A stretch of DNA of 64,000 bases from Lysobacter sp. ISL-50 (GTDB taxonomy: Bacteria; Pseudomonadota; Gammaproteobacteria; Xanthomonadales; Xanthomonadaceae): NCBI RefSeq assembly GCF_018612875.1, contig NZ_JAGGRI010000004.1:1-64000 (forward strand). Reading direction: 5' to 3'. Positions 25,670 to 34,696 of this stretch are shown in pieces. Positions within the stretch are counted from its first letter, which is position 1. The number at the start of each line of letters is the position of its first letter. Both the position numbers and the translations under genes were made by a program. The notes under the pieces were generated by a model, which was not told the origin of the DNA, did not search any database, and saw only the letters and a program-made list of their open reading frames with translations.

Positions 25670-26110
25670 ATGGCAAATCTGAAACTCTCGCAGCTGCCGG
25701 CGGCGACTGCGCTGACCGGCGATGAAATCATTCCGGTGGTCCAAGGCGGGCAAACTCGTCGCAGCACGGCGGCGGCTGTCACTGATCTGCGTAAGGGGAC
25801 GTGGTTGTTGCCGACGCTCTATGTGCCATGGGCCAATTATGGAGATGCGTTCGCAAATGCCGCGTACCGCAAGGATGCCACACGCGTGCAGCTACGCGGG
25901 TTGGTCAAAGGCGGCGTCGGCAGCAGCGTGGTATTCACGTTGCCGGTTGGATTTAGACCACCAGCGCAACAAATCTATGTGGCCGTTTGCGATGCGCAGT
26001 CGCCCGCGCGAATCGACGTGCGAAGCAATGGTGATGTGGCTGTTGCGCAGCCCACTACAGGCACGATGGGGTGGCTTTCGCTCGATGCCGTCGTCTTCTA
26101 TATAGATTAG
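25670..26110 (+). CDS. Short tail-fibre-like protein
   Basis: A 146-residue protein that starts with L-K-L-S-Q-L-P-A-A-T-A-L-T-G-D-E-I-I-P-V-V-Q, a motif found at the N-terminus of tail-fibre or receptor-binding proteins that bind the tail tip. A beta-rich C-terminal part follows. It begins 2 bases after the J-like gene. It is the last recognisable phage gene in the window. Confidence 0.8.
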   Translation: MANLKLSQLPAATALTGDEIIPVVQGGQTRRSTAAAVTDLRKGTWLLPTLYVPWANYGDAFANAAYRKDATRVQLRGLVKGGVGSSVVFTLPVGFRPPAQQIYVAVCDAQSPARIDVRSNGDVAVAQPTTGTMGWLSLDAVVFYID

Positions 26111-26300
26111 GTTCGACGCGGGAAACGAAATGGAGGGCAGCGCCATCTATCCGTCAAAGATCCCCTTAATGCTTGTTACCGAAATCCCGTTTTGAGTAGC
26201 GCCATCACTAAAAAATCTTGCCACTTCATATCTTAAAAGCCGACGGGCGGCGTTGCCGCTCCTCGGCCTTGTATTCACTGCTTGTTGATAAAAGAACTAC

Positions 26301-26666
26301 TCACAATCTTGTTAGCTTTCGGACATAAATCGTTTGATCGCCGCAACCGCCGGCCTCGATCTCACGGTCAAGGATCTTGTAGTAGATAGCGGTTGGGTCC
26401 CGCGGCCTCGCAACGGCTTCACCGACAAGAGCGACCTTCTTTCCGTCCCATCTTCGCGTATCTTCAAGAATCGATGGAGGAAGCGCCAAATCATGGCAAA
26501 CGCCGTCCTTCCCCACTAACGAAGCACCCCCTCTCCCACCTGGGAATATGCTGAGGTGTCCTTCAAGTCGTTCACCACCTGCAAGCGCTGGATTTATGTT
26601 GGAACGCGAGTGCATCGAACAACTTGCGCAAAGCATCGCCACGGTCAGCAAACTTTTTGACTGCAT
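26301..26666 (-). CDS. Small lipoprotein, possible orphan immunity protein
   Basis: A 121-residue protein with a signal peptide ending in a lipobox-like C-A-S-C (about residues 13-16), then a compact domain with G-G-E-R-L-E-G-H-L-S, a Cys pair (V-C-H and G-C-G-D) and T-I-Y-V-R-K-L at the end. It follows a truncated copy of the Rhs Fn3 region (26701-26983) just as a cassette-borne immunity gene would follow an Rhs end. The immunity role is inference only; the lipoprotein signal is visible. Confidence 0.6.
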   Translation of the reverse strand: MQSKSLLTVAMLCASCSMHSRSNINPALAGGERLEGHLSIFPGGRGGASLVGKDGVCHDLALPPSILEDTRRWDGKKVALVGEAVARPRDPTAIYYKILDREIEAGGCGDQTIYVRKLTRL

Positions 26667-26700
26667 GAAACGTTCCCTCCTCCGGCTGCTCCGTGCGTGT

Positions 26701-26983
26701 GTCGCTGACGATGCGTCCGCTCAGGGTGTTACGTAGCCAATCCGCCAGCGTAAGGGCCGGTGTCGCGGACGGCAGATCCACAGTAATGAACTGTGCTTTG
26801 GAGAATGGACCGCAGCCTGCTGCGTTACAGCCCCGAACGCGATAGCCATAGCGGCCATCACCGTGATTCCAAACCGTCTTGCCTAGCGCGGGCTCCTCAT
26901 ACAGCAACGACCAGGGGGGCGCCCTCGCGGCTTTCCTCGAGTTGGTAAGTCGTGGGAGTGCCGACGCTCACATTGGCCCATGT
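26701..26983 (-). pseudogene. Displaced fragment of the Rhs gene
   Basis: About 283 bases nearly identical to 28776-29058 within the Rhs gene (roughly 90 percent by eye), encoding the last complete Fn3-like module and the T-L-A-D-W-L-R-N-T-L-S-G-R-I-V segment. An extra G in the run near 26912 shifts its frame. It ends where the homology to the Rhs gene stops and a different short tail begins, 35 bases before the lipoprotein gene. It looks like the residue of a recombined Rhs C-terminal cassette. Confidence 0.8.
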
Positions 26984-27037
26984 AACCGATTAAGAGCCGA
27001 ATCAAGGCCTTTTTGCAGGGGTGGTTCGAGACGAAGT

Positions 27038-27062
27038 AAGGGCCTCAGTGCCGAGGCCCTTT
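27038..27062. terminator. Bidirectional hairpin
   Basis: A 9-bp perfect stem (27038-27046 with 27053-27061) that starts with AAG and ends with CTT, so it can act on either strand. It lies between the immunity candidate (27167-27571) and the displaced Rhs fragment. Confidence 0.6.
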
Positions 27063-27166
27063 AAGCGGCTCAACGCAACCTGATTACCAAGGGCCGGAAT
27101 CCGTTGCCTTCAATCGCTAGCAAGAAGCCCGCGCGGTACGTGACTTTGCTAAAGCTAATTCATTTG

Positions 27167-27571
27167 TCATTTCATTGCGTCTTTCATAAGGCTAATTTTC
27201 ACGCCATCGACTCTATCAACTCTTATTGCACTGGGTCGATTGGATCTGGATGTGCACTTCAATGTCCCGTGGAATGTTGCGTGAAAGGTCCGAGTCGTAT
27301 AGTCCTGTGGCTTGGCTATGTAAGTAAACATTTTAGAGATGGATGCGTCCGAGGAGGCCGCGTCGAAATCCAACATAATTCCTTTGGTGGAGCCAACAGT
27401 ATCGGAAATATAGGAGCCATGCCGGCTCGCGTTGAGGTACGCAACCACGCGCACCGGTCGTTCACTGCAACGAGTTGACGCGCGAATGTGCCGCACGGTC
27501 TCAGTATTATCCGACGCCACTGCGGCACAAGCGACTAGGCACGTTATCAAAACCACGTAATGCTTTCTCAT
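27167..27571 (-). CDS. Exported protein, probable immunity to the Rhs toxin
   Basis: A 134-residue protein with a clear signal peptide (residues 1-19, ending A-V-A-S) and two Cys in the mature part. Its ATG overlaps the stop of the toxin-like gene (ATGA), so the two are translated together. In Rhs and other polymorphic-toxin loci the gene right after the toxin encodes the immunity protein; a periplasmic location would suit a toxin that acts there. No family is recognised; the role is inferred from position and export. Confidence 0.65.
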   Translation of the reverse strand: MRKHYVVLITCLVACAAVASDNTETVRHIRASTRCSERPVRVVAYLNASRHGSYISDTVGSTKGIMLDFDAASSDASISKMFTYIAKPQDYTTRTFHATFHGTLKCTSRSNRPSAIRVDRVDGVKISLMKDAMK

Positions 27572-28533
27572 CTACAGGCTCCTTCTCTAGATTCACACTG
27601 CCATATAGCCGTGGAAGCATCTGCTTGCCTTTCTATGGCGTTTGCATTTATTCCGTTCGCCCTGGTCCAAAGTCCTGCTGCCGAATCTCGCCCCAGTCCT
27701 TTGAACAGCATTGCCTCAGCTGCGGAGGCGCGCTTCTCCGACCAATTAACATTGATGATAGTGTACGCCATGCCAAATCTACGTTGATCGATACCGTGAT
27801 TGCTTTCGTGAAGTATGGTAGCTGCGAGATCTGCGCGCTCCACTGCCGGATTTCCTTGGCCTACTTGTTTTGAAAAGCTCGGATTGACGGACAAAGTGGT
27901 TTTACCGCCGGAAGTTTTAGCGCTCCCAGGTGTGGGGTGGCTGGTGTCGATGTTCACGGTAACATTGTTATCTTCGCCGGCCTTTCCGAGGAATTTTAAT
28001 GCTCGCGATAGGACGTTATACTGCGTACTTCCGGCCTTGTAGCTATTCCTTGCCGCGCGAATATCTTTGATGCCGCCTTCCACCATGCCCACTTGTGCGA
28101 TACTGCATGGCGCGCCTGGTTTTCCGGAAGTGCAAACATATCGTCCGTCGGGATCTATAAATTTGTACGGATTGTTGTTTGCGTACCAATATCGATTGAA
28201 GTTTGCGCCCATCTTTACGTCAACCGTTACAGGGTCCACCGAAAGAAATTTTCCGATGCTCGAATCGAAATAGCGCTGTTGCATATAACTCAACCCGGTC
28301 GCCGCATCGCTGACGTGGCCGGTGTACCCTGGTCCGTCTTGTATCGTGCGATTGACTTGTAGGCCGTAAGGCTCGTACTCGCTGTGTTCGATGACTTGTT
28401 GATTGGCATCGGTTATCGCGACGGGGCTGCCGAGCGCGTCGGTGTGGATGTACTCCACCACCGTCTGCGCCGGAGCCGCGAAGGTGGCGACAGCGAGGAG
28501 CGCCGTCGCGAAGAGCTTGGATATCCATTTCAT
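27568..28533 (-). CDS. Secreted Rhs core-end protein with HExxH toxin-like domain
   Basis: A 321-residue protein starting at ATG 28533 (TGGAGAT ribosome binding site eight bases upstream). It has a signal peptide (to A-P-A-Q, residue 23), the Rhs core-end region (Y-I-H-T-D-A-L-G-S-P-V, Y-E-P-Y-G, T-G-L-S-Y-M-Q-Q-R-Y-F-D, G-K-F-L-S-V-D-P-V, N-P-Y-K-F-I-D-P-D-G-R at 121-131), then a unique C-terminal domain with L-H-E-S-N-H-G at 241-247. HExxH is a zinc-metalloprotease signature, so a protease toxin is likely but not shown. It begins 14 bases after the large Rhs gene, so the Rhs appears split into two exported proteins. Confidence 0.8.
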   Translation of the reverse strand: MKWISKLFATALLAVATFAAPAQTVVEYIHTDALGSPVAITDANQQVIEHSEYEPYGLQVNRTIQDGPGYTGHVSDAATGLSYMQQRYFDSSIGKFLSVDPVTVDVKMGANFNRYWYANNNPYKFIDPDGRYVCTSGKPGAPCSIAQVGMVEGGIKDIRAARNSYKAGSTQYNVLSRALKFLGKAGEDNNVTVNIDTSHPTPGSAKTSGGKTTLSVNPSFSKQVGQGNPAVERADLAATILHESNHGIDQRRFGMAYTIINVNWSEKRASAAEAMLFKGLGRDSAAGLWTRANGINANAIERQADASTAIWQCESREGACR

Positions 28534-28547
28534 GTCGTGATCTCCAG

Positions 28548-31500
28548 TCAGTCCATTGGCACAGTGCGACGGGTAGCCGGATAGGCCGGCGTCGACCAGC
28601 CCGAGCACCCACCCGATCCGCACGCTCGAACCGCGTAGTTGAGCGCGCAATACTGTCCGCTGGACGCAGATGCGATCTGGTTGGCGGTGCCGCGATACAG
28701 CAGAGCCCCGGTGTCCGTCGATTGCAGTTCATACGCGGTGGTTTTAGCCGACGCGGTCCAACGCACCGTGCAGGTGTCGTTGACGATGCGTCCGCTCAAG
28801 GTGTTACGCAGCCAATCCGCCAGCGTAAGGGCCGGTATTGCGGGCGGCAGATCTACGGTAATGAACTGTGCGTTGGAGAATGGGCCGCAGCCTGCTGCGT
28901 TACAGCCGCGAGCGCGATAGCCATAGCGTCCGTCGCCGTGATTCCACACCGTCTTCCCTAACACGGGTTCCTCATACAACAACGACCAGGGTGCGCCTTC
29001 GCGGCTTTCCTCGAGTTGGTAAGTCGTGGGAGTGCCGACGCTTACATTGGTCCATGTGACGGGGAACGTGCCCGTGTTGCTGACTGAATCCACGGAGAGG
29101 GTGGGAGCAACATACGGCGGACCGAAGACCTGCACGTTCACTTGAGCAGAGGTGGCGCCACACCCCGCGGCATTGCAGGCACGGACCCGATAGCTGTAAG
29201 TACCGGTCGAGCCGCCGACGATTGCGCGGCTGGTCGCACCCGTGTCCTGAATGAGCGTCCAGCCACCGCCCAAGGCGTTCTGCTCCAACTGATAGCGGTC
29301 GGCGCTGCCGATCGCATTCCAGCTGACCGTGAAGCTGCCCGCCTCACTTCGCGCCGGCGCGCTGACGGTCGGTGCGGAAACCGGGGGATACAGCACAGTG
29401 ACGGAACTGACGGCGGACGTGGGGCCGCAGCCTGTGGGGTTGCACGCCTTGATCCGGTAGGCGAACGTTCCTGACGGTTTGCCCGTGAAGGCTTGGCTCA
29501 GGCCGGTACTGTTGTACACAGTGACCCAGGCGCCGCTATTGGCGCTTTCTTCCAAGGTGTAGTCGATTGCGCCGCCGACAGTCGACCAGCTGGCGGTGTA
29601 CTGACCGTTCAACGCCGTTCCTGGCGCGGTTAGCACGGGCGCAGTGGCCGGCGGGCGCTGAATCGCCACGGTGACTGCTGTGCTCCACCCACCGCAGCCG
29701 GCCGTATTGCAGGCGCGTGTGCGATAGCCGTAGCTGCCTTCGACCTTGCCTGGGATCACACGGCTACGCTCGCCGCCACTATAGAGCCCCAACCAAGCCC
29801 CTGCGTTGGCCTGCTCCTCTAGTTCATAACGGCCCGACGTGGTCACCGCCGTCCAACTGACGGTGTAACTAGTGTTCTGCGGCACAAAACTAAGGGCGCT
29901 CACGACCGGAACATCCGGAGCCGTCGGCGTGGTGGCCCGGGCGACCAGACTGCCATTCAAGTTAATGTAGGCGACATCCTTCTCTTTGCGGTAATCACGC
30001 TGGAACCGAAGGACGCCGTCCTGGCCGTACATCGAGACGATGTTGCCCAGGGTCGGGCTGGTCGCCAGCACCCGCCGGCCGTGGCCGTCGTAGCGATACG
30101 TCTCCTTACCCACGGCCTCACGCAGCCGATTACCAAAATCGAATTTGAACACTTGCTCGTTCTTATTCTGCACATTGCCTTGCACGTCATAGCCCAGAGC
30201 GATCATCGCTGCGCCCGCAGGCGTCCTAATCAGTTCAAGGCGATTCGCACTGTCGTAAAGATAGACGTGATTGCGCCCGGGCACCAAAGCGGTGCCGGCG
30301 ACGCTGACGCTGCGCAGGTTGTCCAGCGCGTCGTAGGTGTAGCCGGCGGCACCGAACATGGTTGAAGCCACGCCGGTCAGACGATCCGCTCCGTCATAGC
30401 TCATCGTGCGGTTGCCACGTGCGCCTGGCACGCCGTCGCTGATCGCGGCCACGTTGCCGTTGGCATCGTAGTCGTAGCTATCATCGTGCACCGTAGCATT
30501 GCCGGCATCCCGGCTTCGTTCGGCCAGTCCGCGAGCGTTCTGCTGCAGGGTGTGGACGATACCGTTTCCGTAAGTGAACCGGGACATGCCACCGTTGGGG
30601 AAGTAGGTCACGCCGGTCGCATACGTGCCGGCCTGCCGCGGTTGTCCCAGCGCATTCGTGGCGTAAGGGACCGTCAGCCCGCCTGGGTAGGTGTGTGAGT
30701 CCAGGTTGCCCTCGTTGGTGTACGTCTGGCCGATCGTCCAGTCGACACCGTTCAACTGCAGGCGCTCGCGCGTCATAAGGCGTCGCTTGTTGTACTCGTA
30801 GGTATTGAATACCCAGTCGGTACCGCTGGCGTTGTAAGTAACGATCTGCTTGAGCTGGCCGTCTGGGTAGTAGTCCAACAACTGGTTGCCGCGCCCGTCC
30901 GGAAAACCTAAGGTCTTGACCCGGTTGCGACTGTCGTAGGTACGAACTGCAGCACGGCCGGACGCAAGCGCCTCGTCGCGGTTACAACTGGTGGGCGAGG
31001 AGGCGGATACGCCCGATGCGGACCATGCGGGGTTATTGGCACCGTCATAGTCAACGATGGTCGCGCCCGTCTCGGGCTCGATGGTTTTACACAGACGCTG
31101 CTTGTCGTCGTAGACATACTGGCGTATGGCTTGCACACTCCCATCTCCATTGCGGCGTTTGATCATCGTCAACGCGCCAAACAGGTCGCGATGCAACTCC
31201 GTCGCCATGCCTTCGGGATGATTAATGCCAACCGCCAACTCGTAGCTGGGCTGGTCGTACGCCATGAACAGGGCGACAGTCTGTTGCTGGCGCGGGTTAG
31301 TGATCCGTGTCATCAACTGCGGCAAATACTCGGTGCGGGTCGTCAACAGGCCCAGTTCGCTGTCTTGCTTGACCGCCGTCGTTCGACCCAGGGTGTCGTA
31401 CTCGGTGTAGGTGCCCTGAGTCGGCGCCGTGGTCTGATTGCCGGGGTAGCTGGTGAACACGGGCCGGTTCTGGTCGTCATAACGCGTTGCGGTAGTGCGC

Positions 31501-33905
31501 AACGTACCCGCTAGATCCGCGCCGTCCCACTCGTGCGTCAAGACGGGACGCCATAGCGCATCAAGAAAGACATTCTTGGCCCGGTTCCCAGTGACCGTGC
31601 TCAACATCCAGTGTCCCGGAGCTAGGCCGTGCTCGGTGACGTCGCGGCGCGTGAAGCTGATGTTGGTGGCGTACCAAGCGTTGGAATCGCCGGTCGGATA
31701 GTTAATCCCTTTCAACCGCCCTGCCAAGTCGTAAGCATAGGACGTAGCGAATGCGTTCTCGTCGGTGACCGACATGATCCAGCCATTGTCATCCACGACC
31801 GCCGAGTCGCTGGCCTGATCGGGATATTGAATCGTCTGCGGCAGGCCCCGCTTCCAGTTGTTCAATGAAGTCGTGTTGTTGCGCCCATCAGTCACCGTCG
31901 CCAGGGTGCCGTCCGGATGATAGGTGTAGCTCTCGAGCAGCCGCCCGAAGCTGTATCTCGCACTGGGTTGTGCACTGCTGTTGAACTGGGTTTCTGAGGT
32001 CACACGTCCCGTGTCGGTATTGGTTTCATTTTTGACTTGGTCTAACACCCAGAGCGAGAGGTCGTCATGATATTCCGCGGTGTCGCTCCGGCCGCGATCG
32101 CTCAACGTCCCGGACGACCACTTGCTGACGTTGGTCGGACGCGCCAACGCATCGAACGCGTTCACGTTCCGATTGAACGTTGCATTGTCCTGACTAGTGA
32201 CGGTCAACTTCACGGGCCGATTGGAGTTGGGCAGGCGATCCGCGAATTCGTCTCCGCTGGTGCCGACCCATGCCTGAAACGGTTGATTTGCCGCTTCGGA
32301 CTCCGAGAGATAAGTGTTCTGGATGATCTTGTAGGTTAGACCGGCCTTGCGGGTCACGATGCTGAACAATTGTCCCTCATTGATGTCCCGGTCACGACCA
32401 AACGTGTGGACGTTCTGCGTGCCATCAGGTTCGGTCACCGTGACCGTCTTATAGTTCGGCGCCGGCGGCGCGTACTTGGCATTCCAGCCTGCGCCGATGT
32501 CCCAACGCGACTCGTCCTGGGTCTGATAACCCTCGCCGAGCCCTTCGTACGCATAGGTGTAGACCTGCTCGGGAACGTTGGGGCCGGCGATATGTTTCTC
32601 GATCAACGACCACGTGTCGTGATGGGTCGAATAACGATTGCGCTGGCTGTTTCCCTCATCGAAACCTGTCTCGCACTCATAGGGAACACTGGTCCGGCCA
32701 TGGCGCATGGACTTGAAGACGTATTCCGCGGTCGCACCGGAGGGGTGGGTGATGCGGGCCTTGGAGATGGTGTCCTTGAGCACTGCGCCCGGGGAGCAGG
32801 GGACGTTCTTCTTGGGATAGGTTTGATTGGTGTCCGGATTCAGCAGATACTCCGCCACATCGAGACGGAACGTGTTGAACTGAAAAGGCCCTTCGTACTT
32901 CCACTCCGTGCCGTCTGGGTTGACGACATTGCCGCCATTGCCGGCCGTGTAGGGAAACGACCAAGTCCGTCCGTTGGCGGTCGCAGTCCGGATGGCGGTT
33001 TGGAAATTTCCCGTGAACAAATACGGCACGGCGTCTGAATACGTCATCGTGATCTCGCGGCCGTCATTGGAGTAGATACGTTTGGGATGGTCATACTCCC
33101 AGTCGTACTTGACCCAATTACCGAAGCGGTCCTCGATCTTGGTTACGTATAGCTTGAGCTTGTATCGATGTAGCAAAGCGTTCGCAACGGTGTAGCCCCA
33201 TGGGTGAGTGATCGACGAATAGCGCCGATACACCAACCAGTCGAAGGTGTACTTGGTGCCGTCTGGCGCATAACCAATCAGGCCCTTGCCGGGACCGTTT
33301 TGCACGCTGGGCAGTTCGGAGAAGTACCAGCCGTCCTTCGTGGTGAAGGTGTAGGTCACCGAGTTGTTGGGCTTGACTCGTTTGGGATCGTTGGTGATCT
33401 GCAGTAGATCGCCGCCACCACCGCCGTTGATCGCGAGTCGGTTACCGCTCCAAAACATTGATCGATCGAATTCGATGTTGTAACCATTGTCGACGTTCGG
33501 CGGAATAGGCACCCAGCCCTTGGCCTCGGCGCTCTTGCTGTGGTGCACGGCGTTGACATTTGGGATGTCCATATCCCATGAACCATTCAACGCGCCGCCG
33601 GTAATATCGTGCGGGTCCAGGAAGATTCCCAGCGATACAGGCAATCCGCTATTGCCCGGCAGCGAGATCAGGTCATGGCTAAACCGCACGGTGCCATTAA
33701 ACAGATTGACCTTGTCACCAAAGGCTTCGTCGCCTAAAGGAGAAACGTTCTCGGTCGAGCGCACGCGCTTGGCGTACTCATTGGGCCAGTCCGTGCCCTG
33801 GGCGTGGGCATTGCCCAGCGAGAAAGCTAATCCAAAGAGCGCGGCCCAAGGCAGCCCGAGTCGCCATGTCCTGCCGCGGCTCCACCTAAATAACTGAGTT
33901 TTCAT
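28548..33905 (-). CDS. Large secreted Rhs-repeat protein with Fn3-like C-terminus
   Basis: A 1785-residue protein with a signal peptide (residues 1-36, ending A-H-A-Q), a wall-associated N-terminal domain (N-L-F-N-G-T-V-R-F, S-L-P-G-N-S-G-L-P-V), and a central Rhs/YD-repeat shell (repeats such as Y-D-A-L-D-N-L-R-S-V, Y-R-Y-D-G-H-G-R-R, Y-D-L-A-G-R-L). About 400 C-terminal residues follow, made of about five Fn3-like modules marked by the pattern R-A-C-N-x-x-G-C-G. The usual core-end D-P-x-G-x motif is absent and is found instead in the next gene. It is likely the shell that carries or presents the downstream toxin domain. Confidence 0.9.
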   Translation of the reverse strand: MKTQLFRWSRGRTWRLGLPWAALFGLAFSLGNAHAQGTDWPNEYAKRVRSTENVSPLGDEAFGDKVNLFNGTVRFSHDLISLPGNSGLPVSLGIFLDPHDITGGALNGSWDMDIPNVNAVHHSKSAEAKGWVPIPPNVDNGYNIEFDRSMFWSGNRLAINGGGGGDLLQITNDPKRVKPNNSVTYTFTTKDGWYFSELPSVQNGPGKGLIGYAPDGTKYTFDWLVYRRYSSITHPWGYTVANALLHRYKLKLYVTKIEDRFGNWVKYDWEYDHPKRIYSNDGREITMTYSDAVPYLFTGNFQTAIRTATANGRTWSFPYTAGNGGNVVNPDGTEWKYEGPFQFNTFRLDVAEYLLNPDTNQTYPKKNVPCSPGAVLKDTISKARITHPSGATAEYVFKSMRHGRTSVPYECETGFDEGNSQRNRYSTHHDTWSLIEKHIAGPNVPEQVYTYAYEGLGEGYQTQDESRWDIGAGWNAKYAPPAPNYKTVTVTEPDGTQNVHTFGRDRDINEGQLFSIVTRKAGLTYKIIQNTYLSESEAANQPFQAWVGTSGDEFADRLPNSNRPVKLTVTSQDNATFNRNVNAFDALARPTNVSKWSSGTLSDRGRSDTAEYHDDLSLWVLDQVKNETNTDTGRVTSETQFNSSAQPSARYSFGRLLESYTYHPDGTLATVTDGRNNTTSLNNWKRGLPQTIQYPDQASDSAVVDDNGWIMSVTDENAFATSYAYDLAGRLKGINYPTGDSNAWYATNISFTRRDVTEHGLAPGHWMLSTVTGNRAKNVFLDALWRPVLTHEWDGADLAGTLRTTATRYDDQNRPVFTSYPGNQTTAPTQGTYTEYDTLGRTTAVKQDSELGLLTTRTEYLPQLMTRITNPRQQQTVALFMAYDQPSYELAVGINHPEGMATELHRDLFGALTMIKRRNGDGSVQAIRQYVYDDKQRLCKTIEPETGATIVDYDGANNPAWSASGVSASSPTSCNRDEALASGRAAVRTYDSRNRVKTLGFPDGRGNQLLDYYPDGQLKQIVTYNASGTDWVFNTYEYNKRRLMTRERLQLNGVDWTIGQTYTNEGNLDSHTYPGGLTVPYATNALGQPRQAGTYATGVTYFPNGGMSRFTYGNGIVHTLQQNARGLAERSRDAGNATVHDDSYDYDANGNVAAISDGVPGARGNRTMSYDGADRLTGVASTMFGAAGYTYDALDNLRSVSVAGTALVPGRNHVYLYDSANRLELIRTPAGAAMIALGYDVQGNVQNKNEQVFKFDFGNRLREAVGKETYRYDGHGRRVLATSPTLGNIVSMYGQDGVLRFQRDYRKEKDVAYINLNGSLVARATTPTAPDVPVVSALSFVPQNTSYTVSWTAVTTSGRYELEEQANAGAWLGLYSGGERSRVIPGKVEGSYGYRTRACNTAGCGGWSTAVTVAIQRPPATAPVLTAPGTALNGQYTASWSTVGGAIDYTLEESANSGAWVTVYNSTGLSQAFTGKPSGTFAYRIKACNPTGCGPTSAVSSVTVLYPPVSAPTVSAPARSEAGSFTVSWNAIGSADRYQLEQNALGGGWTLIQDTGATSRAIVGGSTGTYSYRVRACNAAGCGATSAQVNVQVFGPPYVAPTLSVDSVSNTGTFPVTWTNVSVGTPTTYQLEESREGAPWSLLYEEPVLGKTVWNHGDGRYGYRARGCNAAGCGPFSNAQFITVDLPPAIPALTLADWLRNTLSGRIVNDTCTVRWTASAKTTAYELQSTDTGALLYRGTANQIASASSGQYCALNYAVRACGSGGCSGWSTPAYPATRRTVPMD
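28776..29058 (-). repeat. Rhs gene segment duplicated at 26701-26983
   Basis: This part of the Rhs gene (last Fn3 modules) has a near-identical copy about 2.1 kb away. The copies differ at scattered third positions and by an inserted G in the distal one. Direct repeats of this kind allow exchange of Rhs C-terminal cassettes. Confidence 0.85.
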
Positions 33906-34123
33906 ACCGTTCGTCCGTGTAAGTCAGCCGTTGCGGCTGAAACTGATGCCTCGGCAGTCGTTGCCCGTCCCGCCAACCAAGCATTGCTGCAACTATTATG
34001 CGACGCAAGTCACTCAACAGATGAGACTGCATTAAATAAATCGGTCCAGGGGGAGGGCGACGCCGAGCCGATGCCCCGACCCGCCGGCCCCCATTGGCCG
34101 GCGGGTTCCTGCCTCCACCGCCG

Positions 34124-34357
34124 TTAGCGCTCAACCGGCCGGGGGCGGGCGCGGTGAGCAACGTTCTTTCCTCGCTTCGCACGACACGGAGTCTCCGCTT
34201 GCCGGGGGTTATCCAGAAGCTCTGAGCGAAGAATCAGTACGTCGCGAGGGGCGGTGATTCCGAAACGAACATCGCCGTTGCGCACTCGGAACACGCGGAC
34301 TTCGATGTCCTCCCCAATCTTGATGGCCTCGCACGGTCTGCGGGAGAAAATCAGCAT
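34124..34357 (-). CDS. csrA: CsrA/RsmA-family RNA-binding protein
   Basis: A 77-residue protein whose first 50 residues align with CsrA: M-L-I-F-S-R-R-P at the start, E10, I-G-E-D-I-E-V, G-D-V-R-F-G-I-T-A-P and L-R-S-E-L. The RNA-contact residues Arg7 and Arg44 are kept; position 4 is Phe instead of Leu. The last 27 residues are a basic tail not found in ordinary CsrA. The gene lies 6 bases after a small unknown gene and is likely a horizontally acquired paralogue of the main chromosomal csrA. It may act on nearby mRNAs such as the Rhs or type IV operon; that is inference. Confidence 0.85.
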   Translation of the reverse strand: MLIFSRRPCEAIKIGEDIEVRVFRVRNGDVRFGITAPRDVLILRSELLDNPRQAETPCRAKRGKNVAHRARPRPVER

Positions 34358-34363
34358 CCGCGG

Positions 34364-34696
34364 TCAACCCGGCCACACGCATGGGAAGTACATGCCGTAC
34401 TGATCACAGGCTTCACGCAGTTCCCAACTCGGTTGTGGATCTTGGAGCAGCGCCTCCAGATCCGATGGCGTCATGAAGCGCATGATGCATTCGCGACGCC
34501 CGTGAACTCCGACGACCCAAACCTCCGTCGTCACCGAATGATCGAGGTGGTGGCGACGCGCACGCGCGGTTGCCGCGCCGATGCACGCGTCGCGCCCCGC
34601 AAACGGAACGTGGTCGTCTTCGCCATTGATCGAAACGCGCCAGTTCAGCGATCCTCGGCAGACCGCATCGAAATGGACCGCATTGGTACTTACCAT
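34364..34696 (-). CDS. Small protein, DUF2188-like pattern
   Basis: A 110-residue protein from the ATG at 34696, which overlaps the stop of the upstream gene. The longer in-frame ORF is a shadow of that gene. The centre has N-W-R-V-S-I-N-G-E and an A-x-x-A-A-x-A-R-A-R segment, reminiscent of DUF2188-type small proteins, but I am not certain. It is followed 6 bases later by csrA. Its function is unknown. Confidence 0.6.
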   Translation of the reverse strand: MVSTNAVHFDAVCRGSLNWRVSINGEDDHVPFAGRDACIGAATARARRHHLDHSVTTEVWVVGVHGRRECIMRFMTPSDLEALLQDPQPSWELREACDQYGMYFPCVWPG

